From NCBI GenBank assembly GCA_049274895.1, contig JBASTM010000008.1, positions 1 through 64,000 of the forward strand: a stretch of DNA of 64,000 nt, read 5' to 3'. Both the position numbers and the translations under genes were made by a program. Positions 1-7,556 of the stretch are shown piece after piece. Below the pieces are notes generated by a model, which searched no databases, was not told the origin of the DNA, and worked only from the letters and a program-made list of their open reading frames with translations. This stretch comes from JACQLN01 sp049274895 (GTDB lineage: Bacteria > Patescibacteriota > Minisyncoccia > JACQLN01). Position 1 is the stretch's first letter. Each line of letters begins with the position of its first letter.

Positions 1-625
1 ATAAGGTCGGGGTAAAATAAAGCTGGCTGTCGGCCACGTCCCACATCATAAAACCGGCGCTCCAATGCGGCTCGCCGCCGGTGCGGATAACCAAATCCAC
101 CGCGGGCAAATCTTTGGTGTAGAGATATTTTTTTATGAGTTCGGGTGTGGGTTTGACGGCTGGATTTTCTTGGTTCATCCGTTCAAGCGCCTCAAGCATT
201 TCGGCGCGGCCGTCGTAGGCCAATAACAGAGTGAGAAAGTGCTGGGAATAGTTTTTTGTTTTTTCTTTGATTCTCAAGCAGATCTCTTTAACATCTTCGG
301 GAAACATTTTTTCCCAGGAACCCAAAAAATCAACCTTAATTTCATGATCGCGGGCGTAGCTGTCTTTTTCAAAATCTTCAAAAGCCCTTTTTACCAGCTT
401 AAAATAAAAAGCCACTTCCAAAGGATTCCTTTTTTTGATGTTGTCTTGGGAAGAAGCCCAAAAGGTGAAGTATTTTATGCCTTGGGCGAACGCTTCTTTA
501 ACGATTTCTTTGAAAACGTAAGCCCCGTGCTCATGCCCGAGCCAGGGCTCCAGCCCGCGGGCTTTGGCCCAGCGGCGGTTGCCGTCGGGAATGACGGCGA
601 TGTGAGAGGGTAAGTTTGACGCCAT
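1..625 (-). CDS. uppS: Isoprenyl transferase (undecaprenyl diphosphate synthase), 3' end cut by window edge
   Basis: This is a cis-prenyltransferase that builds undecaprenyl diphosphate, the lipid carrier for cell-wall and glycan synthesis. Translating the minus strand from ATG 625-623 gives MASNLPSHIAVIPDGNRRWA and about 208 residues before the window edge. The pyrophosphate-binding motif (PDGNRRWAK, usually MDGNGRWAK) lies near residues 12-20, a GH pair follows, and the C-terminal IRTGGEPHWS motif (residues about 172-181) carries the Arg residues of the family. A family member is usually about 230-250 residues, so only the last 20-40 residues are missing. The start follows a short AT-rich gap with no obvious Shine-Dalgarno site. 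No other family shares this pair of motifs. Confidence 0.93.
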   Translation of the reverse strand, partial: MASNLPSHIAVIPDGNRRWAKARGLEPWLGHEHGAYVFKEIVKEAFAQGIKYFTFWASSQDNIKKRNPLEVAFYFKLVKRAFEDFEKDSYARDHEIKVDFLGSWEKMFPEDVKEICLRIKEKTKNYSQHFLTLLLAYDGRAEMLEALERMNQENPAVKPTPELIKKYLYTKDLPAVDLVIRTGGEPHWSAGFMMWDVADSQLYFTPTL

Positions 626-749
626 GTTTATTTAACAATAAAAAAACAGCATTTGTTTTGCCATTTTTTAATTTTATCAGGGTTGGGATTTTATGGCCAA
701 TATATTTTGATTGACCGTATTTGATATTTTACTTACAATTCTCTCATGC

Positions 750-821
750 GGCGCCGTAGCCAAGTAGCAAGGCAGGGGTCTGCAAAACCCCTATACGCGG
801 GTGCAATTCCCGCCGGCGCCT
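750..821 (+). tRNA. tRNA-Cys (anticodon GCA)
   Basis: A 72-nt cloverleaf. The acceptor stem GGCGCCG pairs with CGGCGCC at 814-820, the anticodon loop CTGCAAA gives GCA, and the discriminator is U821. CCA is not encoded. It sits 16 nt upstream of tRNA-Leu and probably shares its transcript and terminator. Confidence 0.95.
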
Positions 822-837
822 CCGATAAACAAAATTC

Positions 838-920
838 GCCTGGGTGGTGGAATGGTATACACGAAGGACTTAAAATCCTTTGACCGCAAGGTCTTGCGAG
901 TTCGAGTCTCGCCCCAGGCA
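838..920 (+). tRNA. tRNA-Leu (anticodon UAA)
   Basis: An 83-nt class II tRNA with a long variable arm. Acceptor GCCTGGG pairs with CCCAGGC at 913-919; the anticodon arm AAGGA-CTTAAAA-TCCTT gives UAA; discriminator A920. CCA is not encoded. Unlike the other Leu/Ser tRNAs of this window it has no 5'-end duplication upstream. Confidence 0.95.
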
Positions 921-926
921 CAAACA

Positions 927-956
927 AAACCCCCTCCGCAACGGAGGGGGTTTTCG
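927..956. terminator. Bidirectional terminator between tRNA-Leu and the Hsp20 gene
   Basis: The hairpin CCCCCTCCG-caa-CGGAGGGGG is flanked by AAAA and TTTT, so it can end the tRNA transcript on + and the small heat-shock gene on -. Confidence 0.88.
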
Positions 957-959
957 CTC

Positions 960-1508
960 TTAAGCCGAATTTATTCTTAATTTTTTGGTGCGGCCGCGTT
1001 CAAATTTGGGCAATCTGATGGTCAAGATGCCGTCTTTTAGAGCAGCCTTGGCGCTTTCGGTGTCCACTTCTTGGGGCAAAATCACCGAACGCGAGAACGG
1101 GCCCCAGTAAAGTTCTTGGTAGTAATAGTCTTCCGGAGAAATACTTTCATCCTTGCGGCGCACGCCCTGGATGGTAACCATATCGGTGGCGATGGTGATG
1201 TCCAAATCATCCTGCCTCACTCCGGCGATGGTGGATTTAATGACCATCTCCTCGGGGGTTTGATAAACATCTATGGTCAGCTGGCCCTCCTCGCCCGGTG
1301 GTTCGTCGGTGGGCTCGCTTTCCGGTTCAAGCGCAATCTTAACGTTACTTTTCTTTTCCGGTTTGGCTAGAGGCAGTTCGTTTTTTATTTTATTCTTGGC
1401 CGAAGCAGTTTCGGCGGCAACCAAAATCTCCTTGTACCTTCTTTCGTATTCCTCCTCTTCATTTTCCGGTTCACGGCCGGTCAGCAGTTGAAAAAAAGAT
1501 TTCTTCAT
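960..1508 (-). CDS. Hsp20/alpha-crystallin family small heat-shock protein
   Basis: An ATP-independent holdase chaperone of 182 residues. The first 75 residues are charged and look disordered (glutamate- and lysine-rich). The alpha-crystallin domain runs from about residue 76 to 175, opening with LTIDVYQTPEEMVIKSTIAG and containing the family's G-x-L motif as DGILTIRLPK near residues 158-167. The C-terminal tail is short and basic and lacks a clear I-x-I motif. The start at 1508 fits the N-terminal MKKSFFQLLTG. The upstream region holds a 14-bp inverted repeat that could be its operator. Confidence 0.92.
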   Translation of the reverse strand: MKKSFFQLLTGREPENEEEEYERRYKEILVAAETASAKNKIKNELPLAKPEKKSNVKIALEPESEPTDEPPGEEGQLTIDVYQTPEEMVIKSTIAGVRQDDLDITIATDMVTIQGVRRKDESISPEDYYYQELYWGPFSRSVILPQEVDTESAKAALKDGILTIRLPKFERGRTKKLRINSA

Positions 1509-1510
1509 AC

Positions 1511-1594
1511 TTTTCGCTAATATACAAATTGACGCGAATATGGCTAATAAAATTCATTCGCTATATTAGCTTTGATTGGCTATATTAGCGAAAA
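1511..1594. repeat. Perfect 14-bp inverted repeat upstream of the Hsp20 gene, with GCTAAT/GCGAAT motifs
   Basis: TTTTCGCTAATATA (1511-1524) is the exact reverse complement of TATATTAGCGAAAA (1581-1594). Between them are further related units: GCGAATA, GGCTAATA and GCTATATTAGC (1560-1570). The block fills the gap between the PrsW-like gene and the Hsp20 start. It resembles the GCGAAT/GCTAAT-rich spacers at 28205, 34786 and 60806. It is not the CIRCE (HrcA) sequence. Confidence 0.6.
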
Positions 1595-2302
1595 CTATCT
1601 GAAAAAGTCTCTCTTTAATTTATAAAACAAGGCGTTGACCCACACCGCCATCAGCGCCAAAAGCAGGATTACAATAAACGTGGGCGAAATTTTTTGGAAA
1701 CTGTTGGAATTTAAGGTTAAAACATTATAAGCCCCATGCAAAAACCCGGCGATCAGTATGCCTTTGGGAACGGTCAGCTTTTCTCCGAAAAAATGGCTCC
1801 GGGCCAGATAGTAGCCGACTATAGCCGAAGCCAGCACATGCAGCAAGGTGGAACTTAAAAACCTTAGGGCAGTAATTTCAAAAGCCTGGCCCACCAGTGC
1901 GGCCGTGCCGCGGTCGGTAAAATGAAAAAGTGCTAAGACGTTTTCCAAAGCGGCAAAACCCAAACCCGATACGATCAAGTATATCATTGCGTCCGCGGGC
2001 TCGTCAAAAACAGATTTCCTTTCCACACCCAGCCGCACCGCCAGATACTTGCAGTATTCCTCCACCATGCCGATAAAGACGAAAAACACCAAAAAGTTGA
2101 CTAAAACAGACGGTAGAGCCAGCCCTTTCACGCTGCCGATGAGTAAAAACTCAAGCCCGGCGGCCAAGGGTGCGGCGACGGCGCCCAAAAAGAAAGTTTT
2201 GATTATAAACTTGTTCGGCTCGGGGTGGTCGTCCTCTTTAAGATAAATGGAAAGCCAAACAATGCTGGGCAAAACGCCGAGCGCTACTAATCCCAAGGTC
2301 AT
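1595..2302 (-). CDS. PrsW-family intramembrane metalloprotease
   Basis: A polytopic protein of 235 residues with about seven hydrophobic segments. It has the PrsW-type motifs: EEYCKY (E-E-x-x-K) near residue 80, AALEN near 117-121, a conserved His in LLHVLASA near 154, and FLHGAYNVL near 188-196. In the family these Glu and His residues are the metal site of a membrane-embedded peptidase; Bacillus PrsW performs site-1 cleavage of an anti-sigma factor. No anti-sigma factor is visible here, so the substrate is unknown. The start codon lies just after a long hairpin that separates it from valS. Confidence 0.85.
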   Translation of the reverse strand: MTLGLVALGVLPSIVWLSIYLKEDDHPEPNKFIIKTFFLGAVAAPLAAGLEFLLIGSVKGLALPSVLVNFLVFFVFIGMVEEYCKYLAVRLGVERKSVFDEPADAMIYLIVSGLGFAALENVLALFHFTDRGTAALVGQAFEITALRFLSSTLLHVLASAIVGYYLARSHFFGEKLTVPKGILIAGFLHGAYNVLTLNSNSFQKISPTFIVILLLALMAVWVNALFYKLKRDFFR

Positions 2303-2310
2303 GTAATAAT

Positions 2311-2419
2311 TTTACCCCGTTACTCTCCTAAAGAATAGTCCTTTTGCCACGGACGGAAGATTTGTGATTATAAAAAACTACGAAGTTGGTTATTTCGAGC
2401 GGGAGAGTAACGGGGTTTA
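2311..2419. repeat. Stop-to-start hairpin between valS and the PrsW-like gene
   Basis: A perfect 15-bp inverted repeat (2314-2328 with 2402-2416, ACCCCGTTACTCTCC type) encloses a 73-nt loop. On the minus strand the outer edge supplies the valS stop TAA (2419-2417), and the other arm ends a few bases before the ATG of the PrsW-like gene. The stop-to-start layout resembles the elements of the ribosomal operon. Confidence 0.6.
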
Positions 2420-4492
2420 CCACGTCTCCACCATTAAAAGTTTTTTGTCAGTCTGGGGCAGTTTTCCCCAGATGGTTTCGGTAATGAAGGGGATAAAGGG
2501 ATGAAGGAGTTTAATTGATCCCGATAAAACATAAAGCAGAGTCTGATTTGTTTCCTCTGTATTGGATTTTTTGGCTTGTTCCAGATAAACATCGCAGAAG
2601 TCATGCCAGAAGAAATCGTAGAGTGTATGGAGCGCCGGCCCAAATTCGTAGTTCTCTATAAGCCCACTGACTTCTTTTTTAATTTTTTCAAATTTTTCTA
2701 AAACCTTTTTATTTTCTTGGTTTTGGATTTTGGAATTTAGAATTTGTTTGGTACTTGGTACTTGGTACTCGGTGCTTCCGATTCGTTGTGTAACGAATCG
2801 GCCGGCATTCCACATTTTGTTTAAGAATTTTTTCCCGGCCACTACCGCTTCTTGTTGCCACTTGATGTCCTGTCCGCCCATAGCTTGCCAAATTAAGGCG
2901 AAACGGGTGGCATCGGCGCCATACTCATCAATCAATTGCACAGGATCAAGACCGGTGCCGAGCGATTTAGACATTCTTTTACCCTCTTTATTCAAAACCG
3001 TGGCGTGGATGATTACATCGCTAAAGGGTTTTTTGCCCATAAATTCCAAGCCCGAAAAAATCATCCGCGCCACCCATAAATTTATAATATCGCGAGCTGT
3101 AGAAAGGACCTGTGTAGGATAAAAAGTTTCCAGATCATTTTTTTGGTTGGGCCAGCCGAGGGTCGCTATCGGCCACAAGGCCGAAGAGAACCAGGTGTCC
3201 AAGACATCATCCACACCTGCCAAGGGGATTTTGTGGCCCCACCACAATTGGCGCGAGATAGACCAATCGCGGACGTTATCTAGCCAGTCCAGGTAGGGTT
3301 TAGTAAAATTCTCGGGATGAAATTTTACATTGCCGTTTTCAACTTCGGCTTTAGCCTGGGCTGCCAAGTCTTTCATCTTTAAAAACCATTGTTTGGAAAG
3401 TATTGGTTCAATCGTGGTGTTACAGCGGTAGCATTTGGAAAGATTATGAGTGTATTTTTCTTTTTTTTCTATCAGTCCTAATTTCTCCAGTTCTGTTACA
3501 ACCACGGCTCGGCACTCACTAGCTTTTAAACCCACACAGATTTTGGCCGCGCCCGTCATTCGGCTTTTTTCGTCTATCACTTGGTAAATTTCCAAACCAT
3601 GTTTTTCTTTCATCTCAAAATCAGCCGGATCATGCGCCGGGGTGACTTTGACCGCACCGGTGCCAAATTCCATATCAATAGCGTCATCGGCCACGATAGG
3701 GATCTCGCGGTTTTGGATGGGCAATATGACCTTTTTTCCAATTAAATTTTTATATCTTTCGTCTTTGGGGTTAACAGCCACCGCCGCGTCGCCCAGCATG
3801 GTTTCTGGTCGTACCGTGGCCACGGTGATGTGCCCCGAACTGTCCGCGAGTGGATATTTTATGAAAATCAATTCCGTTTCTTCTTCTTGGTATTCTACCT
3901 CCAAATCCGATAAACTGGTGGCGCAGCGCGAACACCAGTTGACCACGCGGTCGGCTTGGTAAATTAAGCCCTGGTCGTAGTAATGTTTGAAGGCGGTCTC
4001 TACGGCTTTGGAATATTCTTCGTCCATGGTGAATCTAGTGCGCGACCAATCGCACGAAGCTCCCAGTTTTTTAAGCTGATCTAAAATTATATGGCCGTAT
4101 TTTTCGCGCCACTGCCAGACCCGCTCCAAAAATTTTTCACGGCCCAGGTCGAACCGCGTCAAACCCTCTTTTTTTAATTCTTTTTCCACCACATACTGCG
4201 TGGCGATGCCGGCGTGGTCGGTGCCGGGCAGCCACAAAGTTTTGCAGCCGTTCATACGGTGGTATCTAACCAAAATATCTTGTATAGTTGCGTTCAAAGC
4301 ATGGCCCATATGCAACGAGCCAGTGATATTGGGCGGGGGGATCACCATACAGAAAGTGAGTAGTGAGTAGTTAGTAGTTGGTAGTTTGGATACAGGAAGA
4401 TTGTCTGGGTTGAAGAATCCAGAATTCTCCCAGAGCTGATATATTTTCTCCTCGTGATCTTTGGGATTGTAGGGTTTCTCTAGTTCATTCAT
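2417..4492 (-). CDS. valS: Valyl-tRNA synthetase, shortened
   Basis: Charges tRNA-Val; class I synthetase of 691 residues. Signatures: PPPNITGSLHMGHA (HIGH box, about 51-64), the editing domain with ATVRPETMLGD (about 225), ISRQLWWGHKIP (about 412), VLDTWFSSALWP (about 430), and GKRMSKSLG (KMSKS box, about 499). Known ValRS proteins are about 880-950 residues. Here the CxxC-bearing segment between WGHKIP and DVLDTW is reduced to about four residues, and the protein ends at LLMVETW without the C-terminal coiled coil. The stop codon is supplied by the edge of an inverted repeat. Two low-complexity segments near residues 30-46 and 550-575 look like in-frame insertions. All catalytic motifs are present, so it is probably active. 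Confidence 0.93.
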   Translation of the reverse strand: MNELEKPYNPKDHEEKIYQLWENSGFFNPDNLPVSKLPTTNYSLLTFCMVIPPPNITGSLHMGHALNATIQDILVRYHRMNGCKTLWLPGTDHAGIATQYVVEKELKKEGLTRFDLGREKFLERVWQWREKYGHIILDQLKKLGASCDWSRTRFTMDEEYSKAVETAFKHYYDQGLIYQADRVVNWCSRCATSLSDLEVEYQEEETELIFIKYPLADSSGHITVATVRPETMLGDAAVAVNPKDERYKNLIGKKVILPIQNREIPIVADDAIDMEFGTGAVKVTPAHDPADFEMKEKHGLEIYQVIDEKSRMTGAAKICVGLKASECRAVVVTELEKLGLIEKKEKYTHNLSKCYRCNTTIEPILSKQWFLKMKDLAAQAKAEVENGNVKFHPENFTKPYLDWLDNVRDWSISRQLWWGHKIPLAGVDDVLDTWFSSALWPIATLGWPNQKNDLETFYPTQVLSTARDIINLWVARMIFSGLEFMGKKPFSDVIIHATVLNKEGKRMSKSLGTGLDPVQLIDEYGADATRFALIWQAMGGQDIKWQQEAVVAGKKFLNKMWNAGRFVTQRIGSTEYQVPSTKQILNSKIQNQENKKVLEKFEKIKKEVSGLIENYEFGPALHTLYDFFWHDFCDVYLEQAKKSNTEETNQTLLYVLSGSIKLLHPFIPFITETIWGKLPQTDKKLLMVETW
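2715..2801. repeat. Composite in-frame repeat insertion in valS
   Basis: Three units in a row inside the coding region: TTTTGGATTTTGGAATTTAG-type repeats (2720-2750), tandem TTGGTAC units (2748-2770), and a perfect palindrome CCGATTCGTT-gtgt-AACGAATCGG (2778-2801). Together they encode VTQRIGSTEYQVPSTKQ and following residues, which have no counterpart in known ValRS. The reading frame stays open. Confidence 0.7.
4355..4392. repeat. AGTAGT-type low-complexity insertion near the valS N-terminus
   Basis: A run of degenerate GTGAGTAGTGAGTAGTTAG units encodes SKLPTTNYSLL just before the segment that leads into the HIGH box. Such a segment is absent from ordinary ValRS, and the frame is kept. Confidence 0.6.
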
Positions 4493-4503
4493 GATGATTA
4501 TCT

Positions 4504-5628
4504 TTAGCTTAACATATCCAATCTCAAGTTTGGCAGGGCTGGTAAGTCAGCGGGGTTCTTGATTGGTTTATTCAGTTTCTGTTCAGCCAGAGCGGCCAAA
4601 GCGATCATTAAAGCGTTGTCGCCGGTTAAAGCGACAGGGGAGAGTAACAGTTTAATAGTTTTTAGTTTATCAGTTACGCTTCGCTCTAGTTCGGAGCGGA
4701 GTTTTTGGTTAGCGGCCACGCCGCCGCCGAGGATGATAGTTTTTGGATTATATTCTTTAGCCGCACGAACGGTCTTTGAAACCAAAACATCTACCACGGC
4801 TTGTTCAAACGAGGCCGCGAGGTCAGCTTTGTTTTTTTGGGTCAAACGCAAAGGGTTACCCTTTGGATAGAAACCTTTAACGAGATAAAGTACGGCAGTT
4901 TTTAAGCCCGAAAAAGAAAAGTTAAAATCTTTGGAGCTCATCATCGGCCGGGGCAAATTGAATCGGGTCGGGTCGCCTCGGGCAGCCAACTTGGAAACCT
5001 CCGGCCCGCCCGGATATTTTAAGCCAAGTATTCTGGCCACTTTATCAAACGCCTCGCCGGCGGCGTCATCCAAAGTTTCGCCGATAATTTGATAGTGTCC
5101 CAGTTTTTTTGAAAAAACGAGTTGGGTGTGCCCGCCGCTCACAATTAGTGATAAAATTGGAAATCTATTAGGGTTTGGAATTTGAAATTTGGATGTTGAA
5201 ACTTGTTTGTTATTTGTCTCTTGTGTCTTGGAATTTACTAGCTCTGAAAGAGCGATGTAGATATGTCCTTTAAGATGATTGATGCCAACCAACGGTTTGT
5301 TTAATTTCTGGGCTAATTCCTGCGCAAAATTTATGCCGGCCCACAAACAAGGGGCGAGACCGGGACCTTGGGTAACGGCAATAAGATCAATATTTTCTAT
5401 ACCGTGAGCATACGATCGTAAGCTCACGGTAATCCGGTCTAAAAGTAGAGGTAGATTTTTCTGGTGTTCACGTTTGGCCAAATTAGGCACCACGCCGCCG
5501 AAAGGCCGGTGGGTCTCTATCTGCGACGCCACCAGGTTGGCCAGGACTTTTATTTGCCCCTTGTCATTGGACTCAATCAAAGCCAGGCCAGTCTCGTCAC
5601 AGCTGGTTTCAATGGCGAGAATTTTCAT
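4504..5628 (-). CDS. tsaD: tRNA N6-adenosine threonylcarbamoyltransferase (TsaD/Kae1/Gcp)
   Basis: Transfers the threonylcarbamoyl group to A37 of ANN-decoding tRNAs, working with TsaB and TsaE, which are not in this window. 374 residues; the usual length is about 335-345. It opens MKILAIETSCDETGLALIES, has the metal ligands in NHLKGHIYIAL (about 116-126), the ATPase-fold motif LIVSGGHTQLVF (about 159), FNFSFSGLKTA (about 232) and a C-terminal GDNALMIA. The excess length comes from two insertions: LVNSKTQETNNKQVSTSKFQ and following residues (DNA 5169-5238), and the palindrome at 5401-5430 encoding about ten residues before IDLIAVTQGPGL. It sits 12 nt upstream of valS and is probably co-transcribed with it. 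Confidence 0.95.
   Translation of the reverse strand: MKILAIETSCDETGLALIESNDKGQIKVLANLVASQIETHRPFGGVVPNLAKREHQKNLPLLLDRITVSLRSYAHGIENIDLIAVTQGPGLAPCLWAGINFAQELAQKLNKPLVGINHLKGHIYIALSELVNSKTQETNNKQVSTSKFQIPNPNRFPILSLIVSGGHTQLVFSKKLGHYQIIGETLDDAAGEAFDKVARILGLKYPGGPEVSKLAARGDPTRFNLPRPMMSSKDFNFSFSGLKTAVLYLVKGFYPKGNPLRLTQKNKADLAASFEQAVVDVLVSKTVRAAKEYNPKTIILGGGVAANQKLRSELERSVTDKLKTIKLLLSPVALTGDNALMIALAALAEQKLNKPIKNPADLPALPNLRLDMLS
5169..5238. repeat. In-frame TTTGGAATTTG-type repeat inside tsaD
   Basis: Degenerate TTTGGAATTTGAAATTTGG and TTGTGTCTTGGAATTT units lie inside tsaD, between the HxxxH metal site and the SGGHT motif. The same sequence type occurs in valS (2720-2750) and in non-coding form at 45187-45228. 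Confidence 0.65.
5401..5430. repeat. In-frame palindrome inside tsaD
   Basis: ACCGTGAGC (5401-5409) pairs with GCTCACGGT (5422-5430), with TACGATCGTA, itself a perfect palindrome, in the loop. It encodes VSLRSYAHGI, which has no counterpart in TsaD families. Confidence 0.65.
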
Positions 5629-5681
5629 AATTTACAAATCATAGCGATAGTTGTATCATAAAACAAGTTTTGAATAACTTC

Positions 5682-5756
5682 GGCGCCATCGTCTAGCCTG
5701 GTCCAGGACGCAGGGTTTTCATCCCTGTAACACGGGTTCGAATCCCGTTGGCGCTA
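5682..5756 (+). tRNA. tRNA-Glu (anticodon UUC)
   Basis: A 75-nt cloverleaf. Acceptor GGCGCCA pairs with TGGCGCT at 5749-5755 (one G-U pair), the anticodon arm CAGGG-TTTTCAT-CCCTG gives UUC, discriminator A5756. The last 18 nt are duplicated downstream at 5853-5870. Confidence 0.94.
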
Positions 5757-5870
5757 CCGCGACAAAGCGAGCCGACTGCTCGGCTCGCGTCGGGATGAGA
5801 AGGGTTTGAGTTTATTGAGCGAAGCGAAATACGAAAACCCCGGCCCGCAGGGGAATCCCGTTGGCGCTAC
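5757..5870 (+). repeat. tRNA-Glu 3'-end duplication element
   Basis: After the tRNA come a strong hairpin (GCGAGCCGA-ctgc-TCGGCTCGC, 5767-5788), the core GATGAGAAGGG (5795-5805), and then an 18-nt exact copy (5853-5870) of the tRNA 3' end (5740-5757). The same core and layout follow tRNA-Ser(UGA) at 13151-13276. The copy would be transcribed with the tRNA up to the terminator at 5879. Confidence 0.75.
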
Positions 5871-5878
5871 AAATTCAC

Positions 5879-5904
5879 AAGTCCCGGCCAAGACGGGACT
5901 TTTG
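5879..5904 (+). terminator. Terminator of the tRNA-Glu transcript
   Basis: The hairpin AAGTCCCG-gccaaga-CGGGACTT followed by TTG lies past the tRNA 3' duplication and just before the glycosyltransferase start. Confidence 0.7.
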
Positions 5905-5913
5905 TATCAAATC

Positions 5914-7458
5914 ATGAACATGAAATGGTATCTGCGCGTCGGGCGGGCGACGGAAATTAAAGACCCGACGGACAGAAAAATATACAGGGCTTTAGAAATT
6001 ATGCCCGGGGCTTTGGCTTGGGGCACACTCATCGGTTTGGTTTTGCTCTCCGTGTATCAGCCGGCCGCGGCCGCGGTTTTTATAATCCTTTTTGATGTTT
6101 ATTGGTTTGTGAAAGTTTTATATCTCTCGCTCCATTTGCGTTCGGGCTACCGCCGCCTTAAGGAGAATTTAAAAGTTGATTGGTGGTCAAAATTAAGCGA
6201 ACGCCCGGATTGGGAAGATTACTGGCATCTGGTTATTTTACCGATGTATAAAGAACCGTACGAAGTGGTGCGCCAGTCGTTCAGATCTTTGGCCGGCTCC
6301 CGCTACGACAGGAATAAGATGATTGTGGTTCTGGCGCTGGAAGAGCGCGGCGGGGCGGAGGCGCTTAAAACGTCCGAGCTTATAAAAGAAGAATTCGCGC
6401 CCGATTTTTTTAAGATGCTGGTTACGGTCCATCCCCAAAATATCGCGGGAGAAATCGCCGGCAAGGGTTCCAACGAGGTTTGGGCCGGGCGTAGGGTTAA
6501 AGAAGAAATAATCGACCCCTTGAACCTGCCTTACGAAAAAATCATAACCTCGGTTTTTGACGTGGATACCAACGTTTGGAACCAGTATTTTGCCCTGCTG
6601 ACTTTTAGGTATCTTAGCCATCCCAATCCCAATCGAGCCTCTTTTCAGCCGATACCGATTTTTACAAATAATATTTGGGAAGCTCCGGCCTTGGCCCGGG
6701 TGGTTTCGTTTTCGTCTTCTTTTTGGCTCACAATGCAACAAGAACGCCCCGAGCGCCAGGTGACTTTTTCCAGCCACTCTATGAGTTTCCAGACTCTGGT
6801 GGAGGTGGGTTTCTGGCAGACCAACATTGTTTCGGAGGATTCCCGAATTTTCTGGCAGTGCTACAATTTTTATAACGGCGATTACGAAACGGTATCTTTG
6901 TACGCCCCGGTCTATATGGATGCCGCGGTGGACGCAACTTTTTGGAAGAGTATGAAAGCGCTTTACAAACAGCAGCGCCGCTGGGCTTGGGGCACCGAGA
7001 ATTTGGTCTACTGCCTGTTTGCTTTTATAAAAAATAAAACCCTACCCTTGGGCAAAAAACTGCGCCACGGCTTTAACTTGGTGGAAGGCTATTATTCCTG
7101 GGCCACCAATGCTTTGATAATTTTCTTGATGGGTTGGCTGCCGGTTATCTTGGGCGGCACGGCTTTTAACGTGACCATACTTTCTTACAACCTGCCGCGC
7201 ATTACCCGCACCATAATGACGCTGGCTATGCTGGGGCTGGTTTCCTCGGCAGTGATTTCTATGAACCTCTTGCCGCCTCGTCCGCCCCGCTACGGTCGGC
7301 ATAAATATATTTGGATGATTCTGCAGTGGGCTTTGGTGCCGCTCACCACCATAATTTTCGGTTCCATACCCGCCTTAGACGCCCAAACCCGTTTAATGTT
7401 GGGCAAGTATATGGGCTTTTGGGTTACACCCAAAAGCCGGGAAGGGACAAAGACATAA
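5914..7458 (+). CDS. Membrane-bound family 2 glycosyltransferase (cellulose-synthase-like)
   Basis: A processive-type GT2 of 514 residues. Two membrane segments near residues 35-85 precede the cytosolic GT-A domain. The domain has the metal-binding D-x-D (FDVDTN, about 215-220), the catalytic SEDSRIFW (about 306) and QQRRWAWG, the (Q/R)xxRW motif, near residue 351. Three or four more membrane segments follow. The substrate and product are not visible; a cell-surface polysaccharide is the usual role. I chose ATG 5914 (MNMKWYLRVGR), because the longer reading frame from 5806 would run through the copied tRNA end and a terminator. The stop codon lies in the loop of a hairpin. Confidence 0.85.
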   Translation: MNMKWYLRVGRATEIKDPTDRKIYRALEIMPGALAWGTLIGLVLLSVYQPAAAAVFIILFDVYWFVKVLYLSLHLRSGYRRLKENLKVDWWSKLSERPDWEDYWHLVILPMYKEPYEVVRQSFRSLAGSRYDRNKMIVVLALEERGGAEALKTSELIKEEFAPDFFKMLVTVHPQNIAGEIAGKGSNEVWAGRRVKEEIIDPLNLPYEKIITSVFDVDTNVWNQYFALLTFRYLSHPNPNRASFQPIPIFTNNIWEAPALARVVSFSSSFWLTMQQERPERQVTFSSHSMSFQTLVEVGFWQTNIVSEDSRIFWQCYNFYNGDYETVSLYAPVYMDAAVDATFWKSMKALYKQQRRWAWGTENLVYCLFAFIKNKTLPLGKKLRHGFNLVEGYYSWATNALIIFLMGWLPVILGGTAFNVTILSYNLPRITRTIMTLAMLGLVSSAVISMNLLPPRPPRYGRHKYIWMILQWALVPLTTIIFGSIPALDAQTRLMLGKYMGFWVTPKSREGTKT

Positions 7459-7556
7459 CATGTCTTTGTCGGAAACGGTAGTTTCCCGTGGCGGAAACAT
7501 TAAAACCGAGGGGTTTTTATCCCGCACTTTTTACGAACGAAAGGTGCGGGATTTTC
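7447..7556. terminator. Convergent terminator hairpins between the GT2 gene and recG
   Basis: Three hairpins follow each other: ACAAAGACA/TGTCTTTGT (7447-7469, enclosing the GT2 stop codon), GGAAAC/GTTTCC (7471-7486), and ATCCCGCAC/GTGCGGGAT (7519-7552) followed by TTTTC. The last has the same CCCGCACC-type stem as the hairpin at 61846. The region separates converging genes. Confidence 0.8.

Noticed and set aside
5806..5913. N-terminal extension of the GT2 frame
   Set aside because: It would translate the copied tRNA-Glu 3' end and the terminator; ATG 5914 matches the protein start.
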